The notes beneath the pieces are model-generated. The model did not search any database and was not told the origin of the DNA. It worked only from the letters and a program-made list of their open reading frames with translations. Position numbers and translations under genes: made by a program. Below are positions 17,966 through 30,200 of a DNA stretch of 64,000 nt, piece after piece. Source of the stretch: Chryseobacterium shigense (GTDB taxonomy: Bacteria; Bacteroidota; Bacteroidia; Flavobacteriales; Weeksellaceae); assembly GCF_900156575.1 (NCBI RefSeq), contig NZ_FTNY01000001.1, positions 558,001 through 622,000 on the forward strand. The letters are read 5' to 3'. The number at the start of each line of letters is the position of its first letter. Positions within the stretch are counted from its first letter, which is position 1.

Positions 17966-19768
17966 TCAGTTTCCAAAATTCACAAAATGAGGAATGTCTG
18001 TCGCAAAACTATTCATTGGAAGAATATTATTCCGGTTGCTGTTAAAATCAAAAACGGAATTATTATCAAAAGGAACGCGAGGATAGTAGGTGAAAGAAAT
18101 TTGAATTCTGTTGAAAACCAAAAACGGATTATTGATTAATACCCCTACTCCAATTTTTGTATTGGCAGTGGTTTTCAGCAATTTGTCATCAGGCATTCCC
18201 AACCAGCCTACTGCCGCAGTTAAGTAAGGACTGAAATGGAAATTTTTCCAGGTTTTATTAACAAAAAGCTGAAGCTGATATCTTAAAACCAATTTTTTAG
18301 TCCCGATATAATCTGAATCGAAAACAGGAAATTCGTCTGTCGCAGAAAGATTAATTCTGTCTTTATAAGAATAATTATGTTGTGGATTTCCCAATGCTAA
18401 AGTGGGAGAAAAGAAGTGTCTTGCTTTGGCAAATTTCCAATCCATAAGATTCGTAAAATAAGTTCCCTCCAGGCGAAAAGACTCACGATTCGGGCTGTCT
18501 TCATTAAAGAATCTTCCAAACTGAGCTTTCACATTGAAATAGCCCAGCTTTATAAAATCACCATAAGACGCAGAAAGTCCCACATAAGGCTTCACGCTGT
18601 TACTTCTGGACAAAGCTCCAGCCGTTAAGTTGACTGAACTACCGTAAGCAATATCCTCCGGCAAATCATACTGGAAAATATTTTTCTGAACCGAGAAATT
18701 TCTGTGAATATATCCTATCGACATCAGAAAACTGCTGTAAGAGCTAAAATAGTTATACTGGTCTATTCCTGGACTGTCTTTGTACTGATAGTTCTGAATT
18801 CTTCCGATCAGGGCAATATTACTGTTGACCCTCTCTTTTGAATCTGATGAAACGGGAATTTGATATCCACCCCACAAATCCTGGCTGTATACCTTGATCT
18901 GAACTTCCGGAAATTTGGTATCGGTCTCTATCGGAAGTAAAACATTTCGCATAAAATATTCAAAAGTAAGTCCACCGGCCCATTTCGTCAACGGTGAGAA
19001 GAAATCTCTTCGGAAATTGAAATTGATTCTTTCATTTTTCAAAAAATCTCTTTCTCCCAAAATCTGAGCATTGATGTAAGAACCAAAAAGGTTGTACGCG
19101 GTATAGCTTCCCAAAAGATAATCCTGCTTTTCTTTAGAATCGTTTCTGTAAAGCAAATCTAATTCGTGTCCTAATCCCAATACATTTTCTTCGGTCACTC
19201 CCAGACCAATCTTACTTCCTGAATAACTGACTCTCGGCTTTAAGCTCCATGAATCGAGGACTTTCACCACGACATCAATAGAATCTTTTCCGGAAGCACT
19301 GTCTGAGACGCTGATATTAACCCTGTTGATAAAGGGCATAGCTCTGAGCAAACGTTCGGATTCATAGAGTTTTTGAGCATTATACTCTTCCCCTTTTTTA
19401 AAAAGCAAATAATTATTAACGGTCTTATCTCTTGTATTCGCATGAAGATGATTGGTGAACCAATCGTACCATTTGGTTTTCTCTTTTTTATCTTGCGAAC
19501 CATATCCAAACGGGTCAATGGTTTCTATCCGGACATTTCTGATGTGTTTTCCATTATAAGTCTCCTGCGACAGTTTCTCCGTTGTTGTTCTTACGGATGC
19601 AGAGTCCGCTTCCCTACGGAATATGAAACGGTGAATGAATTTGGTCACCTTCGTCTTATCTGAGAAATTTTCTATTTTATAATAGAGTGAATCTTTTTTC
19701 TCCTGTGCATTGAGAAGGATAAAGCCCCCTAAAAAGAAAATTAAAATTGCAAAAAGCTTGTTCATCAT
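17966..19768 (-). CDS. BamA/TamA-like outer-membrane protein with POTRA domain
   Basis: 600 residues from the ATG at 19768; a TTG 6 bp upstream is less likely. The signal peptide (MNKLFAILIFFLGGFILLNA) is followed by a soluble region. It includes a POTRA-like segment (about 95-180) with YNAQKLYESERLLRAMPFIN and SIDVVVKVLDSWSLKPRV. The C-terminal 400 residues are amphipathic beta strands of an Omp85-type barrel, including the LGLGHELDLLYRN strand. The last strand is only partly like a C-terminal Phe beta signal (it ends in FGN). Omp85 proteins insert or export proteins across the outer membrane. The short POTRA region separates it from true BamA, and its client is unknown. Convergent with lpxD. 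Confidence 0.75.
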   Translation of the reverse strand: MMNKLFAILIFFLGGFILLNAQEKKDSLYYKIENFSDKTKVTKFIHRFIFRREADSASVRTTTEKLSQETYNGKHIRNVRIETIDPFGYGSQDKKEKTKWYDWFTNHLHANTRDKTVNNYLLFKKGEEYNAQKLYESERLLRAMPFINRVNISVSDSASGKDSIDVVVKVLDSWSLKPRVSYSGSKIGLGVTEENVLGLGHELDLLYRNDSKEKQDYLLGSYTAYNLFGSYINAQILGERDFLKNERINFNFRRDFFSPLTKWAGGLTFEYFMRNVLLPIETDTKFPEVQIKVYSQDLWGGYQIPVSSDSKERVNSNIALIGRIQNYQYKDSPGIDQYNYFSSYSSFLMSIGYIHRNFSVQKNIFQYDLPEDIAYGSSVNLTAGALSRSNSVKPYVGLSASYGDFIKLGYFNVKAQFGRFFNEDSPNRESFRLEGTYFTNLMDWKFAKARHFFSPTLALGNPQHNYSYKDRINLSATDEFPVFDSDYIGTKKLVLRYQLQLFVNKTWKNFHFSPYLTAAVGWLGMPDDKLLKTTANTKIGVGVLINNPFLVFNRIQISFTYYPRVPFDNNSVFDFNSNRNNILPMNSFATDIPHFVNFGN

Positions 19769-20024
19769 AACCAAAGAATTCGATAAAGCTTTTCATATCA
19801 ATTTATACGCCAATAGGGATTAAAAACGAGGTTTTAACGGAAAAAAATAAACCAGATACCACAGCTGAATTCTTATTTTTCATATCACCTTTATGAGTAA
19901 TCAACTGAATATGAAATTATTTTATATTGAAAACTCAATATTTTTGATTTATAAATGGTTATGAATCATTTAAAATATGATTAATGGAATCATTCATTAT
20001 ACAGACTTCATTTTTTTGGTCTTA

Positions 20025-20150
20025 TTATTGAATAAGTTTTACTACCAATTCAGTTTGTTGGGTTTCGATCAGTTCAGAGGATTCCAAGAATTCCTTACCA
20101 TACTTATCCTCCATCTCAATAGAATAGTCAGCAACTGAAATAAAGCTTAA
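20025..20150 (-). pseudogene. C-terminal fragment of a lost gene
   Basis: The 394-bp stretch 19775-20168 holds no full gene. On the minus strand 20150-20025 is an open frame with strong protein character: FISVADYSIEMEDKYGKEF, then LESSELIETQQTELVVKLIQ and a TAA. It has no plausible full-length start; an internal ATG at 20114 would give 29 residues. It looks like the 3' end of a deleted gene. No family recognised. Confidence 0.35.
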
Positions 20151-20168
20151 TCACTAAATAATACGATT

Positions 20169-20546
20169 ATGGAAACTAAAGAAATTTCAAGAATTGCTCT
20201 TGGTACATTTTTGATCACCGCAGGTATTGGCCATCTTACTTTCGCTAGAAAAGAATTTCAGGCTCAGGTGCCGGATTGGGTTCCTTTAAAGAAAGATGAT
20301 ACCGTTATCTATTCAGGAATAGCAGAAATACTTCTAGGTACGGCCATTATTGCCACTCCAAAAAAACACCGGAAAACTGTAGGTAAATTGGTCGCCACAT
20401 TTTTTGCTGCGGTTCTACCCGGAAATATTGCTCAGTATAAAAACAGAAGAGATTCTTTTGGCCTTAATACCGATAATCAAAGAATGGCGAGACTCTTCAT
20501 GCAGGCTCCCCTGATTGCATGGGCGTTGAAATCTACGGATGAGTAA
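20169..20546 (+). CDS. DoxX-like small membrane protein
   Basis: 125 residues with four hydrophobic segments: about 8-25 (IALGTFLITAGIGHLTFA), 45-62 (DTVIYSGIAEILLGTAII), 72-90 and 108-120. The pattern GIGHLTF in the first helix and GIAEILLG in the second is typical of DoxX/DUF4267-type proteins found across Bacteroidota. The biochemical role of most members is unknown. Single gene with no clear operon partner. Confidence 0.75.
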   Translation: METKEISRIALGTFLITAGIGHLTFARKEFQAQVPDWVPLKKDDTVIYSGIAEILLGTAIIATPKKHRKTVGKLVATFFAAVLPGNIAQYKNRRDSFGLNTDNQRMARLFMQAPLIAWALKSTDE

Positions 20547-20822
20547 AGCCACAACAAAAGAGATTCCAAGATCGCTTCTTTTTGAAATAGCTGAACCTTA
20601 TATCTGAAATTTTTTTAAAAAAAAACGGACCAATCACCTATTATCTTCCTGAAAGGTAAATGTAAGGAATACCGCATCTATTTTGGACACCAAACGGTGA
20701 CTCAAGTTGCTGTATTCAGGTGAAAAGGTAAAGGAAATTAGTCCTCCGAATCTGCAAGTCTGCTCTCCATACACTGGCTTCATGCAAAACTGCTAATGCT
20801 AATGAACTTTTGAAATAAAATA
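20547..20822. other. Non-coding region after the DoxX-like gene
   Basis: Only short protein-like pieces in changing frames, too weak to call a pseudogene. I see no RNA gene or repeat. Confidence 0.4.
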
Positions 20823-20855
20823 AAAAACGCTAACATCTAAACAGTTAGCGTTTTT
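20823..20855. terminator. Terminator of the RHS toxin operon
   Basis: AAAAACGCTAAC pairs with GTTAGCGTTTTT around a 9-nt loop. It is symmetrical, so it can act on both strands. It lies 46 bp past the last gene of the minus-strand toxin operon. Confidence 0.9.
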
Positions 20856-20900
20856 CTATTGACAGGTACGGATTATAAATCTACAATATCATTATTATGA

Positions 20901-21260
20901 TCAATCAACATTATGAATAAAATCAACCGTCACAAGTTCAAAATCAAGATCATATGACATTTCAGCCTTAAATTTATCCATTAAAAGCAGCCCAAAACTA
21001 CTGTCAAAATTTCCTACAATGATATTGACCTGATAAGGCAAAAAAATCTGATTCTGATATTTTTTTAAGATGAAAATCTCACTAATACTTATAGTATCAC
21101 TTTCTTCTATTTTGTGAATTTTAAGTGTTTCAGTAAATTCATGAACTGAAGACACATTACATCCCTCTATATAATCTAGCAGATCTTTTGTTAATTTTTC
21201 AATACTAAATATAGATTCTATATCTATAAAAAAATTATTATAAAACTCGTTTTTGATCAT
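20901..21260 (-). CDS. Putative immunity protein for the RHS toxin
   Basis: 119 residues, acidic, no signal peptide, no recognised domain. Its ATG shares one base with the stop of the giant RHS gene (TAATG), so translation is coupled. Position and coupling are the classic arrangement of a cognate immunity gene after a polymorphic toxin. Secondary structure looks mixed: an N-terminal helical half (SIEKLTKDLLDYIEG) and a beta-rich second half (FLPYQVNIIVGNFDSS). The segment is very AT-rich, like the toxin tip and unlike the RHS core, which fits exchange of tip plus immunity as a cassette. The immunity function is inferred from context. Confidence 0.7.
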   Translation of the reverse strand: MIKNEFYNNFFIDIESIFSIEKLTKDLLDYIEGCNVSSVHEFTETLKIHKIEESDTISISEIFILKKYQNQIFLPYQVNIIVGNFDSSFGLLLMDKFKAEMSYDLDFELVTVDFIHNVD

Positions 21261-24200
21261 TATTTTGGTTTAACATAAAGTTCTTTAAATACAACAGTCT
21301 TAATGGTCTTAGTGTTTTTACCACTTCCAATAGTAACAGACTCATAATCTCCCAAAAGTCTATATTTGCCATTTTTACTATTAATTTTCAACTCATACAT
21401 ATGTCCATTAATACCTTTTCCTTTAAGTGGTTTAATGCCTGCACTTCCCTTTTCATTTGTTACAGTTCCTTTCTCCATTGCAGCTAAAAACTCTCCCAGT
21501 AAAGCTTTATCTGTTTTCATTAACTTACTAAAAAGTGATTTCCTTATCCATCCTGTACCACAATCATTATGGGCTAAAATCTCTTTTTCAGAAACATAAT
21601 AATTATGATTTTCTTCTACTTCAAAGTTATAAACTTTTTCAACCTTATTTTGGCTTACTATAGAAACAATCTTTAAAAATTTTCCTTCTTTACTGTACAA
21701 CTTATCATTAACATTCAAGTTTTTTGCCTCTATCCACTTTCCTTCTATATAAAATGGATGCTCTGGTGTACATTCAATTTTTAATTTTTTTGTTTTAATT
21801 ACTATTATTTCGGATGATACATTTGTCGAAAGCGTTATCACTTTCTTTAATTCTTTTTTGTTGTTTACTTCATCATAAGACCAAACTAAATCTCCTTCTT
21901 TAATATCTTCGATTTTTTTTAGTCCCTCAGATGTAGAAATCAGCGTTCCGGATACGAAACATAATTTTGTTGCTACTCCTGTTCTAATGTTAGCTTTTCT
22001 TGTTACATACAATAATCCAGCAGTTCCAGCAACATATCCCCATCCTTCTGGAGTTTGTAAAGCTTCACTAGCATCATCATATGCTTGCCCATTTGCCAAA
22101 TAACTTCCTGTGCTTTGTGCTTGATCATTCATCTCACGAGCTGTAGCAATCATCTCAGAAGGAGAGCCAAAGTTCATTTTATACGAAGTTTTAGCTTGCC
22201 ATTTTAATGATTCGTAAGCATCACCGACAGATCTACCAACTCCTATGAAAAATTTAGTTATGGTTTCTCCTGCTTTCGTAAGATCTTCAATTCTTCCACC
22301 TCCTGAACCATAGCCGAGGGCAGGTGATAAAGTCTGTTTCCCATTGGGGTCTACATATGCAATGGGATTTTGATAGGTATAAATATATGGGTTTAAGTTC
22401 CCCCAAAAATAGACCCCTCCATTATGTTCTCCATCTCCATAAAACTGGGTTTCCATTACAGGATTGTAGACTGCCAAAGGATCTACACCATACCAAATAC
22501 TCAATCGTGGGTTAAAGTATCTCGCTCCATAATAATAAAGCCCTGTTTCGCTGTCTAATTCTTTCGCATTAAACTTATAGGGGTTGACGTAGGTCGTTGG
22601 TTCCTGCTGCTCTACCATGGTCTCTCCAAAAGGTAAATTTAAGAAAAACTGCGTAGGTTCCGCATATTCATTGGTAACATAGGTTGCTGTGCCTAAGTGG
22701 TCGCCATGCAGGTAATAAATACCACCTACAGGTGCCGGAGCTCTGGCAAATTCCTTCTCTATTTCCGTTTTTTCATAGCCAGCTTTTGACAAATAGGTTT
22801 TGAAGTCGGCATCAGCGGCGGATTGTTTATCTTTAGGATCCGCACCTTCTTTGCTACCCGCAGATGTTGCCTGTCTGCTATTGAAAAGACTACCCACATC
22901 GGCAAGTCTGCTTGCTATACGTTGGCTTCCTGCAAAATAATGCTTGGTAAGCATACCATCTGATGTGTACACAGCATAAGGGTTAGGATACACTTTAAAG
23001 TCATTAAAATGAATACCATTATCTATCATCTCACCATTTTGGTACAGCTCTGTATCCTTACGAAGATTTGCTTTGATGGTGCGTTCCCCTTTGTCGTCAT
23101 ATACATAATACTGGAATGAACCTATTTCCGGCGTATGTACAGCCCGTAGCCTATCCTGCTCATCCCAGAAAAAATCAGTAGGTCCTGTTTGAAGCGTTGT
23201 ATGACTCACCACATTTCCGTTGCCATCATATTTAAAATACTCTCCATTTCCAGTATTACTATCTATAATTCTTTCTACCATGTGAGTACCATCGATATAG
23301 GAATACCTATTTTCATAAGTATTATTCACGTTGATTATCCCGTCCTGCTCATGATGCTGTCTTTTGTTTTCTATACCGCTGCCCATCTTATAAGATAATT
23401 CGGTATTATACATCGAGGTTATCGTTCCTACAATTGGATTAGGTGGTAAACCTTCTTTTCGTCCTGGCGCAGCGTTACCTGAAGATCTTATAAGCCTGTT
23501 CAGAGTATCATACTCATAATTAAAAGCATAGTTTCCTCCAAAGCCGGTATTGGTTGTCTGGCTGGTGTTCTCAATTCCTATTATATTGCTTGCGTAATCA
23601 TAGTGGTAAGTACCATCCAATAACGAATTACTGTTAGCATCTACCAAAAGATGGTTTTTTAATCTTCTCATACCCGGTTCGTAGGTAAAGGTAGAAGATG
23701 TATCATTACCGAAAACAATATTTGTACGCTGCTCATAATGATCATACTTAATCGATTTTACATATTCATAACCATTTTCATTGAATATTTTTTTTAGATT
23801 TCCACCTAAATCATATTCATATTGTACAATTTCGTCATCGGGATATGTAATATTTAGGATTCTGTTCCAATTGTCATATCGATAGGATGTATTGAAATGA
23901 AGAGTAGGCATATAAAATCCATAGATAAATCGATCTTCATTATTAAGTTCACCCATTTTTCCATACTGGTAAGATGATACTCCTGTTCCGTCCTGTTTTT
24001 GAATGATTCTACCGGCAGAGTTTCCTGTTGTGCCATAAGTATATGATACATTTGCAGGATTTGAACCTGTTGGGATATCCGGTAGGTCGATGTTTGTTAA
24101 TCGGTTGTAAGAATATTTATAATGGATAGGAGTACCTCCGTTATTGTTAAGATTGTTGTTTAAGACATGGGTAAGCTGTCCTGCTTTGCTATACGTGTAG

Positions 24201-27200
24201 GAAGTCTCACCCCGGTCTGGATGGGCCTGACTTATTCTTCTTCCCCCCATATCATAGCTAAAGCTGGTTCCCAAACCTTCAGGATCCACAACATTCATGA
24301 TCTCCCCTATTTGGCTGTACGAGAATACTGTGTTTAAAACCTGTCCCGGCAAATGATTTCTTGTTTCTACGGTTTTCCCTTCAGCATTGGCGAAAACTTC
24401 TGTTCTCAGCTCTGCTGATGCATTCTGCATTTGGGTCGTTTCTGTTTTAAATGTACTGTTCTCTATGAAGAATTTGTTATCTACAGAATTACCGTCTTCA
24501 TCGGCAGAAGAGACTGTTCTGTCTTTATAATCATAACCCGCATAAGTAAGGTGCTGAGAAAGTGTGAGGGTCAGTTTATTATTTAATGTTGCATTTTTAT
24601 TTTCGAAGACCGGATGGTATTGTACAAGCGTTCTTCCCAAATTGTCATTAATCGCCCTTCCTGAAACCGACATTTTTTCTTCGCCGTCGATCTCTATATC
24701 TTTTTTCACCTGTATAACTTCACCTGTAACGTCAGCAAAAGAAATGGTTTCAATATCGTTATTCGGATGATACGGATCAAGATGCTTTGTTGTTGCTGTG
24801 AAAAGATATAATTTGCTTCCATTACTCTGTGTCACCGGGGTATTGTAATAATCATAATTAATGGTATTAACCTGTGCCTGCCAGTCATTAGGACTAATTA
24901 TCCTAAGCGGTCTTCCATATCCGTCATGCTCATAGCTCATTTTATTACCCGTAACATCGGTAGATTCTAAAACCGTATCCATCGTAGGGTCATAGGTAGC
25001 ATAAGAAGACAGGTTAAAAACAGGATCCTTTACCTGAATTACATATTTACCCATAGGATCATAAAAATATTCCAGTTGGGATCTTTCATTAAATTCATTA
25101 GGAGGATACTTAACGGTTTTTATATTTCCAAAAGGATCATACGTAATATCTGTTTCAGCAATCTCTCCTGAGGTAAGCCAGACTTTAAACTTAGAAATAT
25201 CTCCGGTATTGAAATTTGTAATCTCTGTTGAGCGTTTACGCAGCGGATTTACAGAACCTGTTCCCGGATACACTGTGATCGTGCTAGGAACATTCAATAT
25301 ATTATTGAGATTCGTATGATAAGCAATCACACTGTTATAGCTTGAAGACGGACTTGTGTACTGGTATTTGGTAAGCTGCCCTTTGTTATTATAGAATAGC
25401 TGGCTTTGTGTAGAAATTGAATTCCCGTTTTCGTAACTGGTTTTAGTGGAACCAGACAATAATACGCGGCCCATTTTCTTACCTTCTGTTCCGCCCACAT
25501 CATAGGTTTCAAACTGAGTGGAAGGCAACTCTATCAGCTCACTAATGGTCTGATTAAAATTATAAAGTTTATAATTGTTTACAGCAGAGGACAACAGATT
25601 GGATGTCCCTGCTCCACCATAAATTTCTGTAGACTTTAATAAACCGCGAACAAAATAATTTTGATTATAAAAGTTTTGAACAGTTGTACGATAGATTGTA
25701 GAATTATCTGACATTTCGTATATCTTAACTTTTCCAAATCCATATTTCTCGCGTTCTCTTCTGTCGTATCTTGAATTTTCATAGTCAAATCGTCTGATCA
25801 TATCTTTGCCACCTGTACTCAAAGTATAGGTTCCGGAGAAAGCATCAGGATTCGGCATGGTTACTTCTGACATTACCAGCTTTGCCTGCGGATCGTTGTA
25901 GGACGGTTTAGAGAATCCGTAGTTAATCGTAAAAGCGGTCCCAAGATTTACAGGTGTAGAAAGACTGTAGGACTCTGCATATGATACTTTTTTAAGCTTA
26001 TTGGTCTTTCCGATCTGGGAATAGTATATTTTTAAGCCATCATTGGTATTAACCACAAGATCAGGAAGGCCATCGCCATTAACATCTCTTAAGCCCTTAT
26101 TGATTTCAGATACTGACAATCCTACGTTTGCAGTAAGATCTGCTCCGAAAGGTTTTAAGTATAAAAGTGTAATACCAAAAATTGTAATTGCCGGTATATT
26201 AATATAGAATCCTCCGTTTAAGTTGGCATAACCACTGTGTGTTTTTGATTCTTCCGCAAGGCTGACATTCAGGCTCTGAGGATTACCAAAGCGATTTCCC
26301 AGATTGTATTTTACATTGGTCTGTCCGGTATTTTCATCTACCTGGACAATATCAACCAACCCATCACCATTTACATCAAGAAATGATCTTTTTGAAGTAG
26401 CGCTGGAAGATCCTCCGCCAACCCCACCAGAAACAGCGATCCCCAATTCAACTCCCTGAACTGCATCAATGACAGAGTTGATACCTCCGCCAATTCCAAA
26501 GGATGAAGAATGTACAGGTTTTGACACAGGCCCTTCAAATCCGGCAAATGATCCTGTTGATCCTGGAATACCGCCATTAACCAACCCGGTTCCAAAGTTA
26601 AGTTTGTATGAGTTTCCTTCAATTTTATCCGGCAAACCGTCACCGTTTATATCCATCCAATATTCAGTTGTCTTATTGTATGAGTTCGGATAATTGGATG
26701 AACCAACATTCATAGACCATGAAACAGATGTATCTCCGATTACAGGACCGTATCTCCCCACCGACTTGCTTCCTGATGCCCCAAATGCCTTAGATTTCGA
26801 GTTCATAAAGTCGTCTGTTCTTGTAATCACTCTGTCGATTCCTTCGATACCACTTTGTGCTCCTTTCAAGCCTCCTAAAATACTCGTTTGCTGGGATTGT
26901 CCACGATACAGCATATCAGGATAGTTATCCCCATTCACATCAAAAAAGTCCTGTGTTTGGATATTTCCTATATTTCTCAGCTCTGAAATAGAATTGGTGA
27001 AATTGAGCCCGATGGCTATTCCCGCATTTTTTGTTTTAGACTTGCTTTTCTGTTTTTTAGAAATGGCAAACATTCTTGTATTAGGGTTGTTGGCGACTTC
27101 AATATCATCAGTATCGGTATCACTATCTAAAAACGGAGAGGTTGGCGTTTCATCATCTTTGAAACTGCCTTTTTTTGAATATTGCTCATGAAACAGCTGA

Positions 27201-30200
27201 TTAATCCATTTATGTTCTGTTATCTTTTCGGTTTTATAAGCATTTAACGGTGTGAAAGGAGATGCTGCACCAAATACCTGATTATTGGCATAGTTATTTT
27301 GAAAATCATTGGCAAGCTGATCTCCCATACATTCCCCGTATTGTTGCGCATTGGTAATCCCTGCACAAGCTGGAAAATTTAAATTAAACTGAAAAGGATT
27401 TTCAAGCGTTGCATCATTAATTAATGCCCCATACTGATCTTTAGGGGTATTGGGATTGGTAGTATAGGCCGGGGCGGTGTTCCCGCTAGGTCCTGTCGGG
27501 ATAATGATACAGTCGTTTTCCTTGCGTGGCTCACAACCGGGAGTCAACGGAGGTTGCTGATTCGTACTTCCTGGCCCAGGAACAATATCCTTCGCTTCAT
27601 TATAAAGGAATTGCCCCCAGTTGTGATAAACCGCACTTATCCCGTTGTACTCACCCGTATTTATTGATGTTTCGGTGGTATGATTTAAAAGAGAGTTGCC
27701 TGACTGATTGTAAATGTTAAAAATATTATTGTTCAGCTGCAATTTAAGGGCTTCATAGGCAAGTCTGTCTTTATTAGTGTCACAGAAAATTAAGATATTC
27801 AGTTTTTCCCGATCATCAATTGTACCCACCGTAGGATCACCATGATAAAAAGGTATTGGGTCGTTACCACTAATGAGGTTATGATCTATTGTAAACTCTT
27901 TTAAGGTACCATTAGATATTTCTACAATTCTTTTATCAAGAAAAAGCCCCTTTTTCTTGATCACGTACATAAATCTACCGGAAACCGAAGGACTAAAGCT
28001 AAAATTCTTATTAATAGAAATAGAATAATCATCGTTACCCGATGGTAGATTATTTAAAGTAGAAATATCAAATTTATTTTTCAGGTCTCTGATATGATAA
28101 GACGGATATTGTGCCACAGCATAGTGTCTGTGGGAGGCATTAGGATATCCTTCTACCAAAATATCATTCCATTCAATTTCTTTATTGATGTGTGAATCTG
28201 TTTCTACCAAGAATTTTAAATGCCATGATTCGTCCGGATCGTTAAGAGCCGGTACGGAATAATTAAGATCCACCGGAGAAACGGTTACAGGCTGTCCGGG
28301 AGATGGACCCAGGATTTCTTCATAAATGACATTGCTGATCGTCTGCTGATTCTGTGCAACACTGATATCTTCCTTAATGAGAACGATAGAATATTTTACT
28401 CTGTCGGATAGTGTAGGTATTGTAAATTCAGGAATCGTAATATGAATATGAGCCGGTTCAGTAAATTTAAGTGATTTCGTCAGATTATTCAAAAAGAATT
28501 GATCATCATAATTTGTTTGATTAGGCCAATATCCATCCTGTTCCTCAATAAATTCATCGTGTAGCGGGCTTCCAATATTATCGGTATAGGTAACGATAGG
28601 ATTGGTGTTGACAATATAATTCGTTCCGGATCTTTTGTGTAATCTGAAATATATTTTTTCACCGGACTTCACATAAATTCTGGAAGAATTGGCTACTCCC
28701 AGTGGTGTTCCCGGATAACTATTATACTGACGTATCGAAATACCCTGACTTGCAGTACTGGTAAGCTCCTTTAAATATAATCGGCAATTTTTTGAAGCAA
28801 TAGCAGGGTTTTTAATCTCTATCGAATAGACCGCTTTCGCAGAATTATCCTGACCAGGCTCAATAGCCACTTCATCCGAAATTTCTACAAATCCGTTTTT
28901 CGGGGCAATCCAAACTTTGACTACGTCATTTTTAGGCTTTACAGGGTCAATATCATCAGGATCTTCAGGCTCTGTATAGGGCTGAGGATCATTATCAGTG
29001 ATGACCATATTTTCCGTTAAATCACTGGTAATAACCATTTCCTGAACATTTCCGTTTCTTCGGTTAAACCATACTTTATCATCTTTAATGACATCCGGTA
29101 ATCCGTCAAAATTGGCATCCATCATATAAATAGGAGTCTCATTTTCACTTTCGGAATTAATATATGAAAAATCAAATCCTATTTTAAACCAGTTAAAAAC
29201 AACACTTCCTCCCAGATTCCATGTTGTCCCTTTTGAATAAGAAAAATTACTGTTTAGATTTCCTACCGGCTGCTGTGCACTGTTAAATACCAGTTTCCCA
29301 TTACTATCAATGCTTCCCGGAATCAACTTAATACCATTATCGCCATTTCTTTTGCGATATAAAATATCTGATATGCCATCACCATTGAAATCTACTAACT
29401 CCTGCCCTCTTTTTATCCGAGGATATGAAGCACCGCCAAACAGGGATAGCATAAAGTTTTTCACTCCTCCCAATTGAGGTCTGAATAATGCCAGACCACC
29501 TCCTGTTCTCAAAGACCATCCCCATTCAAAATTATTATCTGCACTTATTTTGGAAGGGGTTGTTATGGAACTTACAACATCAGAAAAAGCGTCAGTATCA
29601 GGAGTTGCCACAGTTGTAGCAGCCCCGAAAACTGTACTATCGCTATGGTATTCAAAATTATAGTCAAATGCTGCACCATCGGTCCTTGGATTCACGACCT
29701 TCAGTTGCATTTTGCTTAGAACGCTTTTCTGAAATATCCCGGGATTATAGGTAAAATTATAAGACCTTATATGGAGCTGCTGGTTATTCGCATTTTTAAA
29801 ATCAACATTTATTTTGGTAAGTAAATAAGGCTCTATTCTTTTGAGGATGCCTTTGGTATTAATCTGTTTATCCTGTCTTGGAGTATCATTAAAAAATGTT
29901 ACAATATAAGGTCCTTTCTGACCATTCCTTCCGGAGTAAAAGATTTTATCAATATGGAATACCCATCCCGCATTAAGGTTCTGATCATCTCCTGTAAAGT
30001 TATTGATGGATTGGTTTTTATATTCGTAAATAATGTTATTTCCATGAACATCCTCCGTCTTCCATATTCCCCATTGAATGATGTTTCCATTGTAATTCTT
30101 CAACACGGCATTGGGGACAAGCGTAGACTGATCACCACCATAAAAAGTTTTTGTACCGTCTGGAGAAGTAATGATCCATCTGTAGTCCGATGGACTGCTT

